Source of the DNA: Anaeromyxobacter oryzae
GTDB lineage: Bacteria; Myxococcota; Myxococcia; Myxococcales; Anaeromyxobacteraceae
Direction of reading: 5' to 3'
NCBI RefSeq assembly: GCF_023169945.1
Contig: NZ_AP025591.1
Span: 1,944,501 to 2,008,500, forward strand
DNA: 64,000 bases
Shown piece by piece: positions 44,001-55,317 of this stretch (positions within the stretch are counted from its first letter, which is position 1; each line of letters starts with the position of its first letter). The position numbers and the translations under genes are program-made. The notes under the pieces are model-generated. The model searched no databases. It was not told where the DNA came from and worked only from the letters and a program-made list of their open reading frames with translations.

Positions 44001-44353
44001 TCAAGCTCTCCGGCACCGCCACGGTGCCCGCGAGCGCCGATCCCGGCACCAAGCTCCGGGACGTCTTCGTGTTCGTGAACGACCAGAAGGTCTTCTTCAA
44101 GGTCCAGCAGGAGAACGCGACGACCCCGCGCATGGAGTTCACGACGGACGTCCCGCTCCAGCCGGGGAACAACGTCGTGACGGTGTTCGCGCGAGAGGAC
44201 GAGGACTTCCAGACGCGGCGGAGCATCGTCGTGTACCGGCGCCCGCCGGCGGAGGTCGCGCAGGACGGGCGGAAGACGCCGCCGCAGCCGGAGGTCGCGC
44301 AGGACGGCCGGAAGACGCCGCCGCAGGCAGCGCAGACCACCGTGACGCGCTAG
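41084..44353 (+). CDS. S41 C-terminal processing peptidase with long extension
   Basis: This 1089-aa protein is far longer than typical CtpA (~400-500 aa). It has a signal peptide (LLATLAATLALALG), a pre-PDZ helical region (EYAAVNGMLSTLDPHSVLLE), a PDZ domain (FGGLGFVIAMRDGNLTVVKV, ~205-290) and the S41 core with the catalytic dyad Ser394 (SSASASEI) and Lys419 (TFGKGSVQ). After ~480 come a charged helical region, a CARDB-like beta domain (VTVENRGDGPFRRLRAW at ~660), a second beta domain, an SH3-like segment (VLRTGASPSSPVIAVA, ~885) and a further beta domain. The end carries a short duplicated motif EVAQDGRKTPPQ. It is secreted and probably surface or periplasmic. Confidence 0.9.
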   Translation: MIRPFRLLATLAATLALALGVTARLVRAEPDAAPSAVAYRGAAPLSAHPAQSGDYQLDRLPIFSRVILQVKDNYVDPSRFDPKQMLVASLEAVEKTVAEVMVQGDAKSQKLTLTVGGASRDLDISGVKSIWEIRTVLGEAMGFIQEHLVAHKDLREIEYAAVNGMLSTLDPHSVLLEPKFFKEMKLQTRGEFGGLGFVIAMRDGNLTVVKVLKNTPAQRAGIKAKDVITKIEEQSTINMDLQDAVDHLRGRPATKIAITVQHGTTEARRLHLTREVINVETVPTAQLLEGNVGYVRLSQFSANSTRDLVAAIQAEKAQAGGKLEGLVLDLRGNPGGLLDQAIQVSDLFLSEGVIVKTVGEGDKQQIHEVKEATADPSDMTSLPLVVLVNGSSASASEIVAGALKNNDRALIVGRQTFGKGSVQVLYDFSDPAKPSEEAALKLTIAQYLTPGDVSIQEVGITPDVALFPGRILKEQVNLFAPPRSMGEADLDRHFVNHTAAGPSGKVDASEPAEKARPKPPPSPYELRYLLDEKDDAVAKQLKKDAAAAASPHGDDDQLTPEQVEDEESDANPDEFVADYQVKFARDLLRRAPLAKRSKLLEAAKGFVNERKEEEEQRAEKRLKEFGVDWAEGPANGAPRAVVTVTPPPGKEIRAGETMPWTVTVENRGDGPFRRLRAWTTAEKNLLLDRREFVFGTVRPGERRTWTVPVKLPKGMDTRRDEVVFHFADENGKAPPDVTSAVAVTEIPKPVFAFSVQLEDQQGGNGDGLPQRGETFRLRVDVKNAGTGAASEKTFVSLKNLGDEKLFIKKGRDVIGALKPGEVKSATMEVELKRGSKSDTLPVRVAIFDEKTDEFVQEKLDLPVAKDEPVKAAAQGAVRVEATEAVLRTGASPSSPVIAVARKGAVLPVDAKLGEFYRVEWHKGRFAFAADADVKPATGARSGTIAEVWQREPPRIALLPDPVKGAPVVDGESIKLSGTATVPASADPGTKLRDVFVFVNDQKVFFKVQQENATTPRMEFTTDVPLQPGNNVVTVFAREDEDFQTRRSIVVYRRPPAEVAQDGRKTPPQPEVAQDGRKTPPQAAQTTVTR

Positions 44354-44372
44354 CGACGTCCAGGGCAGGCTC

Positions 44373-44411
44373 GAGAGCCCCGGCTCGCCCGATGAGGCGG
44401 CCGGGGCTCTC
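44373..44411 (+). terminator. Hairpin terminator after the S41 protease gene
   Basis: A perfect 12-base stem (44373-44384 with 44400-44411, GAGAGCCCCGGC and its complement) has a 15-base loop, 20 bases past the stop. There is no real T run after it, so termination may be weak. Confidence 0.5.
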
Positions 44412-44468
44412 TCACGAGTAGGCCCGCCTCCCACCCGGATCGGCGCGCGCGAAACCGGCGCGCGGCGA

Positions 44469-44498
44469 TTCGCGAACCCCTCGACCGTCCGGTAGAAT
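44469..44498 (+). promoter_or_regulatory. Candidate promoter of the giant TPR gene
   Basis: TAGAAT (44493-44498), a 5-of-6 match to the -10 consensus, sits 10 bases before the ATG at 44509. TTCGCG 18 bases upstream is a weak -35. If this is the real -10, transcription would start close to the ATG and the mRNA would have almost no leader. Confidence 0.25.
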
Positions 44499-44508
44499 TC
44501 GCCCTCGA

Positions 44509-47500
44509 ATGGCGGAGGTGAACAAGACCGCCTCCGCCGGCGACCCCGGGAGGAGCGGGACGGGGTTCGAGCTCCGGCTCGAGCGCGGGGGCGCCGCCGT
44601 CCGGCTCGCCGCCCGCCCCATCGCCCCCGGGCTCGCCGTCGACGTCCTCACCCTGCAGATCCCCGACGTCCGGTTCCCGTTCGACGTCGGCCAGGGCGCC
44701 GCGCAGTTCCGCCACCGCCTGTCCGACCTCGTGGAGCTCCGGGTGAGCGCCGCGCCGGCGCTCGCCGAGGCCGCGGTCGCCGCCGCGCCGCTCGCCGCGC
44801 TCGGGCTGGCCGACGTCCGGATCGCGTTCCGGGACGGGTTCGCCGAGCTCGCCGGACGGATCGCGGCCGGACCGGTCTTCACGCTCAAGGCGGGCCTGCT
44901 CGCCGCCGGCGATCGCGGCGTCCGCCTGGCCTTCTTCGCGCCGCGCCTGTACGGGCCGGCGCCGCTCGCGTCCGCGGAGCTCCCTCACCTCGCGCTCCGC
45001 GCCCTCGCCGGGCTCGGAGACGCCGGGCTGCCGGAGGATCCGCTCTCGGCGCTGCTCCGTCGCGTCCTCGCGCCCCGGGGCTGGAAGCTCCCGCGCGTCG
45101 GCGGCGTCCGGCTCGCCCGCGCCGAGCTCGCCGGTGGCGTCGCCGCGCTGGCCTGGGACGGGAGCGGCGCCGCGCCCGCCGCGCTGTCCGTCGACCCCGA
45201 GCTCCTCGCCGCCGACGAGGGCGCGCGCGCCTTCGCCGTCGCCGAGGAGGCCATCGCGCGCGGCGACCCCGCCGCCGCGCGGGAGACGCTCCTCGCGGCG
45301 GGCACGGCCGCCGCGGTCCACCCGTTCGCCGCCGAGCGGCTGCTCTCGCTGCTCGTGCTCGACGAGGCGTTCCACGAGGAGGCCCTCGACCTCGCCGCCG
45401 ACTGGCTCGGGCGGCGGCCGGGGTTCGCGCCCGCGCTCCTCGCCGAGGCACACGTCCGGCTCAGCCGCGGGGAGACCGGCCGCGCGGCGCGGGCGCTGTC
45501 GGAGCTCGCCGCGGGCGCCTCGGAGCGCGGGGAACCCTTCGCGGCGCTCGCCGCCGCCGACGCCGCGCTCGCGCTGCCCGGCGCCGGCCGCGAGGACGCG
45601 CTGCGCGCGGTGGACGTCGCGCTCGCGGTCCGGCGCGATCACGTGCCGGCGCTGCGGGCGCTCCGCGATCTCGCCGCGGCGGGCGGAGATCGCGAGGCGC
45701 TCCTGCGCGCCGACCGCCGGCTCGTCGCCTACGATCCCGACGACGCCGGGAAGGCCCGCGCCCACGCCGAGCTGGGCGAGCTGCTCCTCGCGTCGGACCC
45801 GGCCGCCGCGCGCCTCCACCTGGACCAGGCGCTGCGCCTCGCGCCGGAGGACCCCGCCGCGCTCGCGGCCCTCGCCCGAGCGTGCGCGGCCGCGGGCGAG
45901 GCGCTCCGGGCGGTGCGCGCGCTCGACCGGCTCCGCGCCGTGCACGCGGCGCGCGAGGAGCGGGGCCCCGCCGCGGCCGCCGCGGTCGAGGCGGGCGCGC
46001 TCTGGGAGGGGCCGCTCGGGAACCCCGAGAACGCCCTGCTCCGGTACCGCGAGGCGGCGGAGCTCGCGCCGTCCGCCGACGTCCACGCCCGCGCGGCGCG
46101 CGCGGCGGAGGCCGTCGGCCAGTGGGCCGAGGCGTCGGACCACCACGCGGCGGTGCTCGCGTCCCTCGACCTCCGCGCGCCCGGCGGGCCGGCGCTCGCG
46201 GTCCGGACGCGGGTCGCGCTCGCGGACGTGGCGGAGCGAAGGCTCGCGGATCCCGCCGCGGCCGCGGCGCACCTCGAGGCGGCGACGGCGCTCTCGCCGG
46301 ACGCGGCGCTGCTCGCGCGCCTCGCCGGGCTCCTCCGCGGCCTCGCGCGCCCCGCGCCGCTCGCCGCCGCCCTCGACCGCCTCGCGCCGCTCGCCGCGTC
46401 GCCGGGCGAGCGCGCCGCGCTCCTCGCCGAGGCGGGCGAGGCACTTCTCGCGGCGGGCGCTCCCGCCGAGGCGGTCCAGCGCTTCACCGCCGCGCTCGCC
46501 CACGACCCGGCGTGCCGCCCCGCCCTCGCCGGCCTCGCCCGGCTCGCCGGTGATCGCGGCGACGTGCTCGCCGAGCGCGACGCGCTCGCGCGCCTCGCGG
46601 CGCTCGCGACGGACGCCGGGGACGTCGCCGTGCTCCACGACCGGCTCGCCGTCGCCGCCGCGCGGGCCGGCGATCTCCCCGCGGCGCTCGCCGCGGCGCG
46701 AGCGGCGCGGGAGGCCGCACCGAGCCCGGACCGGCTCGCGGCCGAGGTCCACCTCGCGCGCCGCGCCGGCGACGGCGCGCGGCTCGCCGCCGTGCTCGCC
46801 GACGCCGCCGAGGCGGCGGGCACCGCCGGCGACGCCTCCGGGGCCGCAGCCGCCTGGCTCGAGCGGGCCCGGCTCGTCGCGGCGTCCGATCCCGCCGCCG
46901 CGCTCGCCGCGCTCGCGGCCGCCCGCGCCGCCGCTCCGGGCGACGCCGCCGCGCTCCGGGCGCAGGCCGATCTCGCGGAGGAGGCCGGCGAGGCCCGCCT
47001 CGCCCTCGGCGCGCTGCGCGCGCTCCTCGCCGCGGGGGCGCCCGACGCCGCGGCGCTCGAGCTCCGCGCCGGCCGCGCCGCCCTCGCGACGGGCGAGCCC
47101 GGCGCCGCCTGCGAGCACGCGGAGCGTGCGCAGGCAGGCGGCGCCCCGGGCGCCGCCGCGCTGCTCGCGGAGGTGCTCGCGCAGACGCCCGCCGGCGATC
47201 CCGCGCGGCCGGCGCTGCTCGCCCGGGTCGGGCGCCACCTCGACGCCGGACGGCTCCTCGAGGCCGACGGCGATCTCGACGGCGCGCTCGCCGCGTACGA
47301 CTGCGCCGCCGGCGATCCCGCGACCGCCGCCGATGCCCTGGAGCGCCTCGCGGACCTGCGGCTCTCGGGCGGCGACGCGGCAGGGGCCGCGCTCGCGCTC
47401 GTCCGGCTCGCGCGGCACCGGGGCGGCCGCGCGGGCGCCGTCCTCGCGCTCCGCGCCGATGCGCTCGATCCCGGCGCCGCCGGCCTCGACGCGGCCGTCG

Positions 47501-50500
47501 CCTGCGATCCCGCGTTCGCGCCCGCGCGCGCCCGTCGCGCCAGACGCGATGCCGCGCGTGACCCGGGCGCCGCGCTCGCGGACGCCGAGGCGGCCCTCTC
47601 GGGCGACGCGCTCGATCCCGCGGAGCGCCCCGCGCTGCTCGCGCTCGCGGCCGGCGCCGCCGCCGCGCTCGGCGACGGCGCACGCGCGCGGGCGCACCTC
47701 TCCGCCTACTGCGAGGCGGCGCCGGACGACCTCGCGGCGCTCGACCGGCTCGCGGCGCTCCACCGCCGCGCGGGCGACGCGGCCGCGCTCGCGGGCGTGC
47801 TCGCGCGGCTGATCACGCGCGCGCCCGGCGAGCTTGCGGGCGCGCTCCGGCTCGAGCTCTCCGACCTCCTCGCCGCGCGCGGGGACGTCGAGCCCGCCGC
47901 CGGCCTCGCGCGCGCCGCGCTCGCGGATCCCGGGACGGCGCTCGCCGCGACCCGCGCGCTCCTCGCGCCGCCGCGGTGCGCGGCGGTCGCCGCCCCCGAG
48001 CGCGCCGAGCTCCTCGGCCGCCTCGCGGCGGACTCCGCGATCCCGGACGGCGACGCCGCGACGGCGCTCGCGGAGCGGGCGAAGCTCCTCGCCGGGGCCG
48101 GCGACCTCGAGGGTGCGCTCGGCGCGCTCCGCGCCGCGGCGGCGCGCGCGCCCGAGGCGGACGACGCGCTCGAGCTCCGCGCCGAGCTCGCCGCGCGCGC
48201 GGGCGCCGGGACGGAGGCCGCGACGGCGCTCCTCGAGCGCGCGCGGCGCGCGGTCCAGTGGGAGGAGCCCGACGGACCCGAGCGGCTCGCCGCGGCCGCC
48301 CTCGCCGCGCACGCGGCGGAGCTGCCCGGCGCCGAGGAGGCGCTCCGGGAGGCGCGCGCGCTCGGGACGGGGAAGGAGGACGCCCGGGCCGTCGTCGCGG
48401 CCCTCGTCGCCCGTGCCCGCGCCCGCGCCGACGGCGCGGCCGAGCGCGAGCTCCTCCCCGAGCTGGTCCCGCTCCTCCCCACCGGGGAGCGACCCGCGGC
48501 GCTGCTCCGGCACGCCGCCCTCGCCCTCGCCGCCGGGGACGCGGCCGCGGCGCGGGCGAGCGCCGAGGAGGCGCGCGCCCTCGCGCCCCGCGATCCCGCT
48601 GCGGTCGAGGCGGCCCGGGCGGCCGCCGAGGCCATCGGCGACCTCGCCGCCGTCGCGGAGCGCCTGGAAGAGCTCGCGACGCTCGTGCCGGGGGACGCCG
48701 GGCGGCACCGCCTCGCCCGGGCGCGGCTCCTCGCGGCGCTCGGGGACGTGCCGGGCGCCGACCGCGCCTACGCCGCCGCGCTCGCGGCGCTCCCCCCGGA
48801 TCGCGCCCTCGCCGACGCGCACGCGGCGCTCCGCCGGGCGCACCCGGCGCTCGGCGCCGCCGCCGCGCCGCTCGAGGCGTTCGCGACGCGCGCGCCCGAC
48901 GTCCGCGCCGCCGCCCGGGCCCTGCGGACCGCCGCCGCGCTCGCCCTCGAGGCCGGCGATCCCGCGACGGCCCTCCGCTGCGCCCGGCGCGCCTACGTCC
49001 GGACGCAGGACGAGCTCGCGTTCGCGGGACCGCTCCTCGCGCGCCTCCTCTACCTCGGCGGCTCGTGCGCCGAGGCGCTCGTGCTGCACCGGCGGCTCCT
49101 CGAGGCTGGCCTCGACGCGCTCGCCCCGGAGGACGCGCTCGCCGTCGCCCGGCAGCTCGCCGAGCTCGCCGCCGACGCGGGCGAGCACGACCTCGCGCGG
49201 GCCGCCCTCGACGAGGTCCTCTCCCGGCGCCCGCAGGACCTCGACGCCGCGCGGGCCCGCTTCGCGCTCGAGCCGGACCGGCGCATGGCCGTCGAGGCCC
49301 TCGCCGCCGCGGTGGAGGCGTCACGCTCCGCGACCGCGCGCGCCGGCGCGCTCGGCGCCGCCGCGGCGGAGGCGATGGGCGCGCTCCGGGACCGGGCGCT
49401 CGGGGAGGAGCTCTTCGGGCGCGCCCGCGCCGCCGCGGAGGGCGACCCGCGCCGGCTCGCGGCGCTCGCCCGCGATCGCGCCGCAGCGCTCGAGGCGCTC
49501 GACGGCCCGCGCGGCCCCGCCGTCGTCGAGGCGCTCGCCGAGGCCGCGGCGCTCGCGCAGGACGCCGGAGACCGCGCCGCCGCCCGCGCGCTGTACGCGG
49601 ACGCCGCTGCGCGCGCGCGGGAGACCGCGCCCGTCGAGGCGGCCCGCCTGCTGCTGCAGGTCGACGCCCTCGCCGCCGCGGACGGCGACTTCGCCGCCGC
49701 GGCGGCCTATGCCCGCGCGGCAGGGACGCTGCTCCTCCGCGCCGGCGATCTCGAGGGCGCCGCCGAGGCGCTGAGCCGCGCCGCGGCGACGGATCCGTCC
49801 GGCGTCGAGGCCTCGCGGCTCCTCGAGGAGGTCGCGCGCGCCCAGGGCGCGGCCGGCGCGCCGCTCCTCGCGAGCCTGCTCGAGGAGCGCGTCGAGCGCG
49901 CCGCGCCAGGCGCGGACCGGGCCGATGCGCTGGTCGCGCTCGCCGACGCGCGCGACGCCGCCGGTGCGCCCGCCAAGGCCGAGCAGGCGCTCCGGGCGGC
50001 GCTCGCGGACGCCCCGGGCCACGCCGGCGCCGAGGCGCGGCTCCTCGCGCGGCTCGCCGCCGAGGGCCGGGCGGTCGAGCGCGCGCGTCTCCTCCTCGCG
50101 CGCGCCGCGCGCCTCGCCGACCCCGCGGCTCGTGCCCCGCTGCGGACCGAGGCGGCGAGGGTGCTCGAGGGCTCCGGCGACGCGGGGGACCTCGCCATGG
50201 CGGCGGAGGCCCGGATCGCGGCAGCCGCGGACCGGCCCGGCGATCTCGTCCTCGATCGCGCCGCCGCGGACCTGCTCCTCCGGCTCGGGCGCGCCGAGGA
50301 CGCCATCCCCCACCTCGCCGCCCTCGTCCGCGCCGATCCCTCCGACGAGACCACGGCGCGGGCGCTCGCGGACGCGCTGGCGGACCGGCACTCCGAGCGC
50401 GCCGCGCTGCTGCTCTCGCGAGCGGAGCGCGCGGCGGGCGGGGAGCGCGCGACCCTGCTCCGCGACGCCGCCACGGCGTTCCTCGCCGCCGGCGACGACG

Positions 50501-53500
50501 CCGGCGCGCGCGCCGCCCTCCGCGACGCGTTCGACGGCTGCCCCGCCGACGACGCCGCCTTCGTGGCCGCGCTCGGCGACGGCGCGGCCGACCCGGAGCG
50601 GCTCGACGCCGTGCTCGCGGCGCGCGCGGGCGCGGTCCCGGCCGAGGCGGTGCGCTGCCATCGTGCCCGCGCCGACGCGCTCGTCGCGTTCGGGGAGCCG
50701 GATCGCGCGATCGAGGCCTACCGCGTCTGCGTCGAGCTCGCGCCCCACGACCCGTCGGCGCTCGCGGCGCTGGCCGGGTGCCTCGCCGACGCGGGGCGCG
50801 ACTGGGAGGCCGCCGAGGTCGACGCGCGGATCCTCACGATGGCTGCGATCGCTGGCGCGGTGCCGGCGGCGTGCGAGGCCCCGAGCCGCTACCGCGCCGG
50901 GCTCGCCGCGTGGCGCGCGGGCAACGTCGCCGCGGTCGTGCACCTGGACCGGGCGCTCGCGCTGGCGCCGGAAGACCCGCGCGCGCCTCTCGCGCGCGAG
51001 GCGGTCGCGGGGGGCGAGGGGGCGGCGGAGAGCGGCATCGCTGCGGCGGTCGCTGCAGCGAGCGAGGGGGAGAGCACGAACGAGGCGGAGAGCGCGAGCG
51101 CGGCCGCCAGCGGAACCGAGGGCGCGAGCGGCACTGCGACGGCGAGCTGGATCGCGAACGCGAGCGCGAGCGGGACTCTGGATACGAGCGCGGCTGCGCT
51201 TGTGAGCGGGACCGCGGGCGCGGGCGCGAGCAGGGCTCTGGATACGAGCGCGACTGCGCTTGCGAGCGGGACCGCGGGCGCGAGCGAGATTGCGGATGCG
51301 ACCGGGGCCGCGGACGCGACTCGGATTGCGGATGCGACCGGGATTGCGGACGCGAGCGGACTTGCGGACGGGGCCGCGGACGGGACCGTGGACGGGACCG
51401 GGCTTGTCGGCGCGAGCGGGACTGCAGATGCGGCCGGGATCGGTGCGACCGGGATTGCGGACGCGAGCGGGTTTGCCGACGGGACGGGGTTTGCGGACGG
51501 GACCGGGGCTGCGGACGGGACGGGGTTTGCGGACGGGACCGGGGCTGCGGACGGGACCGGGTTTGCGGACGGGACCGGGTTTGCGGACGGGACCGGGTTT
51601 GCGGACGCGAGCGGACTTGCGGACGCGACCGGGTTTGCGGACGGGACCGGGTTTGCGGACGGGACCGGGTTTGCGGACGGGACCGGGTTTGCCGACGGGA
51701 CCGGGTTTGCGGACGCGACCGGGGTTGCCGACGGGACCGGGTTTGCGGACGCGACCGGGGTTGCCGACGGGACCGGGTTTGCGGACGCGACCCGGTTTGC
51801 GGACGGGACCGGGGCTGTGGACGCGACCGGGCTTGCGGATACGGCCGGGATTGCGGACGCGACCGGGATTGTCGGCGCGACGGGCATTGCGGACACGAGC
51901 GGCGTGGTCCAAGCGGAACCTCCCTCTCCCCCCGCGCCAGCGGGGGGAGAGGGCCGGGGTGAGGGGGGCCGCCGGCCGCCTGCGGACCGGGAATGGGGCG
52001 CGGAGTCGGACGACGCCGCGATCGCCACCGCGACAAGCCCGGGAAGCGGGCCAGGGTCCACGGGCCACGGGACGCGGGGCACGGGCACGGAGTGGCCGGG
52101 CACGTTGACGGGCACGGGCACGGGGACGAGCCCGACGGAGCTCGAGCAAACGGCCGCCCCGCTCACGCCCTACGCACTCCGCGAGCTCGCCCGCGCGGCC
52201 GCCGAGCGCGCCTTCTCCACCGACGACCTCTCCGCCCGCGCCGACGCGCTCGTCGAGGCGGCCGACGCGCTCGAGCGGGCCGGCGCCGACCCGGACGAGC
52301 TCCGCGCCGTCCTCGAGCTCGCCTGCGACGCGGATCCGGACGCCGCCGAGCCGTGGCGGACGCGGGCGCGGCTCGAGTCCGCCGCCGGAGACGCGGCGGC
52401 GGCGGCCCGCGCCCACCTCGCCGTCTCGATCCGGACCTCCGGGGACGAGGCGGCTCGCGCCGCGCTCGAGGCCGCGCGCCTCTTCGATGCCGCCGGCCGG
52501 CACGGGGACGCCGCCCGCGCGTACCGCGTCGCGGTGCACGCGCGCCCCGGCTGCGTGCCGGCGCGCGCCGTCCTCGCGGAGGAGGCGCTCGCGGCAGGCG
52601 ATGCGGAGCTTGCCGCGCAGCACCTCGAGGCCATCCACGCCGACGAGCTCGCGCCGGAGGACCGGGCCGCTCACGCGCGGAAGCTCGCCCGGGCGCTCGA
52701 GGGGGGCGGGCGGCCCGCCGACGCGGAGGCGGTCTGGACCGCGGTGCTGCGAGGCGAGCCGCGCGACCTCGAGGCATTCGAGCAGGCGGCCGGGCTCGCC
52801 ATCGCCCGCGGCGCGGTCGAGACCTGGGTCGACCTCTCTTCCGCGCGCGAGCAGGCGCTCGGGGCCGCCGGCGACGACGCGGGCCGGCGCGATCTCCTCC
52901 ACGCCCGCGGGGCCCTGCTCGCCGAGCACGGCCGGCCCGAGGCCGCCCGCGACGCGTTCCTCGCCGCTCTCGAGCTGGATCCCGCTCACGCGCCCTCGGC
53001 GGAAGCCCTCGCCGACCTGGACCAGCGCGAGGGCGGGTGGACCGCGACCGCAGCGGCGCTCCTCGCGGAGGCGGAGCGCGCCACCGACCCGGCCGACGCC
53101 GCCGCGATCCATCTCCTCCGCGCGCGGGTCCTGCACGAGCGGCTCGGGGACGACGTCGGCGCCGCCATCGCGCTCGACCACGCGCGCGCCCGCGCGCGAG
53201 AGAGCGACGCGCCCGAGGCCCGCCGCGTCGTCGAGGACGCGGAGGCGCTCGAGGCAGCCCTCCTCGGCACCGCGGCACCGGGGGCCGTCGCGCCGGGCGC
53301 CGTGGCCGGGACCGACGACGAGGACGCGGACTCGACGCCGGGCGCGGACCTCGTCGCGGACGTGCTCCGCGGTCAGGCCGAGGCCGCGAGCGGCTTCGAG
53401 CGCGCCGAGCTGTACGAGCGGCTCGCCGGCCACCTCGAGCGCAGCGGAGACCGCGGCGGCGCCGCGGACGCGCTCCTCGACGCGCTCGACGCGGATCCCG

Positions 53501-55308
53501 AGCGCGACCTCACCTGGTCGTGGCTCCTCGGGCTCGCCGAGGGCGACGCCGCGCGAGTCGCCCGCGCCGATGCGCTCCGGGCACGGCTCGTCCGGCCGGG
53601 ATTCGCGGAACCCGCGGCACACGACGGGGCCTTCGAGCAGCAGCCCGCGGGCGAGACGGGGGGAACCGCGACGCCCGGCGACGACGCGAACGCGAGCCGA
53701 GGCGAGGACGGGACGGGCGACGCGACGGCGAGCGCGACCGACCTCGGCCCGCCCGACGTCCTCCCTCCGCCTCTCTCCCTCGAGGAAGCGGGCCCCGCAG
53801 CGGGCGAGGCGCCCGTCCTGGCCGACGCCGCCGAGCCCGCTGCGCAGTCGCTCCCGCCGGTCGAGCTCGAGAGCGCTCCCGCGACCTCGGAGGCGTCGCC
53901 TCCAGAGCCCGGCGTCGACGCCGCCGCCCTCGGCCGGACGCACATGCGCGCCGGCGAGTGGGAGGATGCGCGCCGGTGGCTGTCCCGAGCCCTCGCGCGC
54001 GAGCCGTCGGACCTCACCATCGCGCGCGACCTGTCCCGCATCGCCGAGAAGCTCGGGCGCTTCGACGAGTACGTGCAGCTCGGCGAGGTCTGCGCCGACG
54101 CGATCGCAGCCTACGATCCGCTCGCCGCCGCCGCCCGGTTCCGGCACTTCGCCGAGGTCCTCACGGTGAAGCTCGGGCGGACCGAGCAGGCGGTCGTCAT
54201 GCTCGAGAAGGCGCTCGCGCTCGTGCCCGACGATCCCGACGCGCGACGGGCGCTCGTCACCGCGTGGGGCGAGCGGCCGGAGACCGCGCCGCGGGCGCTC
54301 GAGGCGTGGCTCGACCTCGCCCGGCAGGACCCGTCGGACGGCGCCGCGCTCGCGGCCGTCGCGTCGTCGTGCGAGGCCGTCGCGCGCGCCGCCGCGGCGT
54401 CCGACGTGGCGCGCCTCGCCGAGCGGGCGCGCCTCGCGGCGTCGCTCGCCGCGTTCGCCGGTCCTCCGCACGCGCCGCCGGCGCCGGCGCGCCTCGCGCT
54501 CCGGATCCCGCCCGAGCTGCGCGACCGGGTCGCTGCACCCGGCGCGACCGGCGCCGTGGCGCGGCTCCTCACCTTGCTCGCGCCGTGGCTCGAGCCGCTC
54601 TTCCCCGCCGACCTCGCCCGCCGCGGCGCGTCCGCGGCCGACCGCCTCGTCGCGCCGCGCGCACCGGCGCTCCGGGCGGCGCTCGAGGACGCGGCCACCG
54701 CGCTCGGCACGCGGCCGCACGCCGTGTTCCTGACCGGCCGGCCCGGCGTCGAGATCGCCGTGGAGAACACGCAGCCGGCGGCGGCCGTCCTCTCGGAGGG
54801 CGTCGCGGCGCTTCCCGCCGCCGCCCTCCCGTTCGTGGCGGCGCGCACCCTCGACCTCGTCGAGCACGGCTGGGCGCTGATCGGGAAGTTCGCGCCGCGC
54901 GACGTCGGGATCCTGCTCGAGCTCGCCTGCCGCTTCGCGGGAGGCGCGCCGCCTTCGTTCGGGCTCCCGGCGCAGCGGGCGGGCGCCTTCGTCGCGGCGC
55001 TCGAGGCGAAGGTCCCGACGGCGATCCGCGAGGACGCGAGCCGCCTCGGCGCGGCCGCGGCCGCGGAGCTCGCGTCGGTGGACCCGCGCGCGCTCGCCGC
55101 CTCCCTGCGCCGGACGGCGAACCGGGTCGCGCTGCTGTACGCCGGAGATCCGGGGGAGGCGCTCCGGGCGCTGTCGCGGCTCGACCGGCGGGTCGAGGCG
55201 GGGGCGCTCGAGCCGGCGCAGGCGCTCGCCCTCCCCGACCTCCGCGACGTCGCGCTGTTCGCGCTCTCGGATCCGTTCCTCGAGCTGCGGCTCGCGGTGC
55301 TAGGCTGA
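44509..55308 (+). CDS. Giant TPR protein (3599 residues)
   Basis: A single frame encodes 3599 aa with no signal peptide. Residues 1-~240 are a mixed alpha/beta domain ([36 protein letters not shown]). From ~240 to ~2160 and again ~2550-3300 are dozens of Ala-rich TPR-like helical pairs of 34-40 residues (for example [20 protein letters not shown]). Residues ~2160-2547 are an insert of hexapeptide repeats, a palindromic element and a CACGGG element. A Pro/Ala/Glu linker lies at ~3044-3140. The last ~270 residues form a conserved-looking domain ([40 protein letters not shown]) without catalytic motifs that I recognise. It is probably a cytoplasmic scaffold; large TPR proteins of this kind are common in myxobacteria. 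Function unknown. GGCGGAGG overlaps the start codon, so no proper ribosome site is present. Confidence 0.85.
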   Translation: MAEVNKTASAGDPGRSGTGFELRLERGGAAVRLAARPIAPGLAVDVLTLQIPDVRFPFDVGQGAAQFRHRLSDLVELRVSAAPALAEAAVAAAPLAALGLADVRIAFRDGFAELAGRIAAGPVFTLKAGLLAAGDRGVRLAFFAPRLYGPAPLASAELPHLALRALAGLGDAGLPEDPLSALLRRVLAPRGWKLPRVGGVRLARAELAGGVAALAWDGSGAAPAALSVDPELLAADEGARAFAVAEEAIARGDPAAARETLLAAGTAAAVHPFAAERLLSLLVLDEAFHEEALDLAADWLGRRPGFAPALLAEAHVRLSRGETGRAARALSELAAGASERGEPFAALAAADAALALPGAGREDALRAVDVALAVRRDHVPALRALRDLAAAGGDREALLRADRRLVAYDPDDAGKARAHAELGELLLASDPAAARLHLDQALRLAPEDPAALAALARACAAAGEALRAVRALDRLRAVHAAREERGPAAAAAVEAGALWEGPLGNPENALLRYREAAELAPSADVHARAARAAEAVGQWAEASDHHAAVLASLDLRAPGGPALAVRTRVALADVAERRLADPAAAAAHLEAATALSPDAALLARLAGLLRGLARPAPLAAALDRLAPLAASPGERAALLAEAGEALLAAGAPAEAVQRFTAALAHDPACRPALAGLARLAGDRGDVLAERDALARLAALATDAGDVAVLHDRLAVAAARAGDLPAALAAARAAREAAPSPDRLAAEVHLARRAGDGARLAAVLADAAEAAGTAGDASGAAAAWLERARLVAASDPAAALAALAAARAAAPGDAAALRAQADLAEEAGEARLALGALRALLAAGAPDAAALELRAGRAALATGEPGAACEHAERAQAGGAPGAAALLAEVLAQTPAGDPARPALLARVGRHLDAGRLLEADGDLDGALAAYDCAAGDPATAADALERLADLRLSGGDAAGAALALVRLARHRGGRAGAVLALRADALDPGAAGLDAAVACDPAFAPARARRARRDAARDPGAALADAEAALSGDALDPAERPALLALAAGAAAALGDGARARAHLSAYCEAAPDDLAALDRLAALHRRAGDAAALAGVLARLITRAPGELAGALRLELSDLLAARGDVEPAAGLARAALADPGTALAATRALLAPPRCAAVAAPERAELLGRLAADSAIPDGDAATALAERAKLLAGAGDLEGALGALRAAAARAPEADDALELRAELAARAGAGTEAATALLERARRAVQWEEPDGPERLAAAALAAHAAELPGAEEALREARALGTGKEDARAVVAALVARARARADGAAERELLPELVPLLPTGERPAALLRHAALALAAGDAAAARASAEEARALAPRDPAAVEAARAAAEAIGDLAAVAERLEELATLVPGDAGRHRLARARLLAALGDVPGADRAYAAALAALPPDRALADAHAALRRAHPALGAAAAPLEAFATRAPDVRAAARALRTAAALALEAGDPATALRCARRAYVRTQDELAFAGPLLARLLYLGGSCAEALVLHRRLLEAGLDALAPEDALAVARQLAELAADAGEHDLARAALDEVLSRRPQDLDAARARFALEPDRRMAVEALAAAVEASRSATARAGALGAAAAEAMGALRDRALGEELFGRARAAAEGDPRRLAALARDRAAALEALDGPRGPAVVEALAEAAALAQDAGDRAAARALYADAAARARETAPVEAARLLLQVDALAAADGDFAAAAAYARAAGTLLLRAGDLEGAAEALSRAAATDPSGVEASRLLEEVARAQGAAGAPLLASLLEERVERAAPGADRADALVALADARDAAGAPAKAEQALRAALADAPGHAGAEARLLARLAAEGRAVERARLLLARAARLADPAARAPLRTEAARVLEGSGDAGDLAMAAEARIAAAADRPGDLVLDRAAADLLLRLGRAEDAIPHLAALVRADPSDETTARALADALADRHSERAALLLSRAERAAGGERATLLRDAATAFLAAGDDAGARAALRDAFDGCPADDAAFVAALGDGAADPERLDAVLAARAGAVPAEAVRCHRARADALVAFGEPDRAIEAYRVCVELAPHDPSALAALAGCLADAGRDWEAAEVDARILTMAAIAGAVPAACEAPSRYRAGLAAWRAGNVAAVVHLDRALALAPEDPRAPLAREAVAGGEGAAESGIAAAVAAASEGESTNEAESASAAASGTEGASGTATASWIANASASGTLDTSAAALVSGTAGAGASRALDTSATALASGTAGASEIADATGAADATRIADATGIADASGLADGAADGTVDGTGLVGASGTADAAGIGATGIADASGFADGTGFADGTGAADGTGFADGTGAADGTGFADGTGFADGTGFADASGLADATGFADGTGFADGTGFADGTGFADGTGFADATGVADGTGFADATGVADGTGFADATRFADGTGAVDATGLADTAGIADATGIVGATGIADTSGVVQAEPPSPPAPAGGEGRGEGGRRPPADREWGAESDDAAIATATSPGSGPGSTGHGTRGTGTEWPGTLTGTGTGTSPTELEQTAAPLTPYALRELARAAAERAFSTDDLSARADALVEAADALERAGADPDELRAVLELACDADPDAAEPWRTRARLESAAGDAAAAARAHLAVSIRTSGDEAARAALEAARLFDAAGRHGDAARAYRVAVHARPGCVPARAVLAEEALAAGDAELAAQHLEAIHADELAPEDRAAHARKLARALEGGGRPADAEAVWTAVLRGEPRDLEAFEQAAGLAIARGAVETWVDLSSAREQALGAAGDDAGRRDLLHARGALLAEHGRPEAARDAFLAALELDPAHAPSAEALADLDQREGGWTATAAALLAEAERATDPADAAAIHLLRARVLHERLGDDVGAAIALDHARARARESDAPEARRVVEDAEALEAALLGTAAPGAVAPGAVAGTDDEDADSTPGADLVADVLRGQAEAASGFERAELYERLAGHLERSGDRGGAADALLDALDADPERDLTWSWLLGLAEGDAARVARADALRARLVRPGFAEPAAHDGAFEQQPAGETGGTATPGDDANASRGEDGTGDATASATDLGPPDVLPPPLSLEEAGPAAGEAPVLADAAEPAAQSLPPVELESAPATSEASPPEPGVDAAALGRTHMRAGEWEDARRWLSRALAREPSDLTIARDLSRIAEKLGRFDEYVQLGEVCADAIAAYDPLAAAARFRHFAEVLTVKLGRTEQAVVMLEKALALVPDDPDARRALVTAWGERPETAPRALEAWLDLARQDPSDGAALAAVASSCEAVARAAAASDVARLAERARLAASLAAFAGPPHAPPAPARLALRIPPELRDRVAAPGATGAVARLLTLLAPWLEPLFPADLARRGASAADRLVAPRAPALRAALEDAATALGTRPHAVFLTGRPGVEIAVENTQPAAAVLSEGVAALPAAALPFVAARTLDLVEHGWALIGKFAPRDVGILLELACRFAGGAPPSFGLPAQRAGAFVAALEAKVPTAIREDASRLGAAAAAELASVDPRALAASLRRTANRVALLYAGDPGEALRALSRLDRRVEAGALEPAQALALPDLRDVALFALSDPFLELRLAVLG
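51451..51900 (+). repeat. Twenty-five 18-base repeats encoding hexapeptides
   Basis: Contiguous 18-base units, consensus GGGTTTGCGGACGGGACC, encode G-F-A-D-G-T with variants [24 protein letters not shown]. Looser copies extend upstream to about 51050. The frame is kept throughout. Confidence 0.92.
51922..51973 (-). repeat. CCCTC/GAGGG palindromic element, copy in the giant TPR gene
   Basis: A 14-base perfect inverted repeat (51922-51935 with 51940-51953) has a GCCA loop and then CCGGGGTGAGGGGGGCCGCC. Orientation matches copy 1 at 31520. It is read in frame as [16 protein letters not shown]. Confidence 0.85.
52046..52130 (+). repeat. CACGGG-type dispersed repeat, copy in the giant TPR gene
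   Basis: GTCCACGGGCCACGGGACGC, then a core variant CACGGAGTGGCCGGGCACGT, then TGACGGGCACGGGCACGGGG. It is read in frame as a Gly/Thr-rich stretch ending at residue ~2540. Confidence 0.78.
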
Positions 55309-55317
55309 CGCCCCTCG

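Noticed and set aside
44350..54867. Very long minus-strand frames opposite the giant TPR gene
   Set aside because: They mirror the TPR repeats and are Arg/Gly/Glu-rich; no start, ribosome site or domain supports them.
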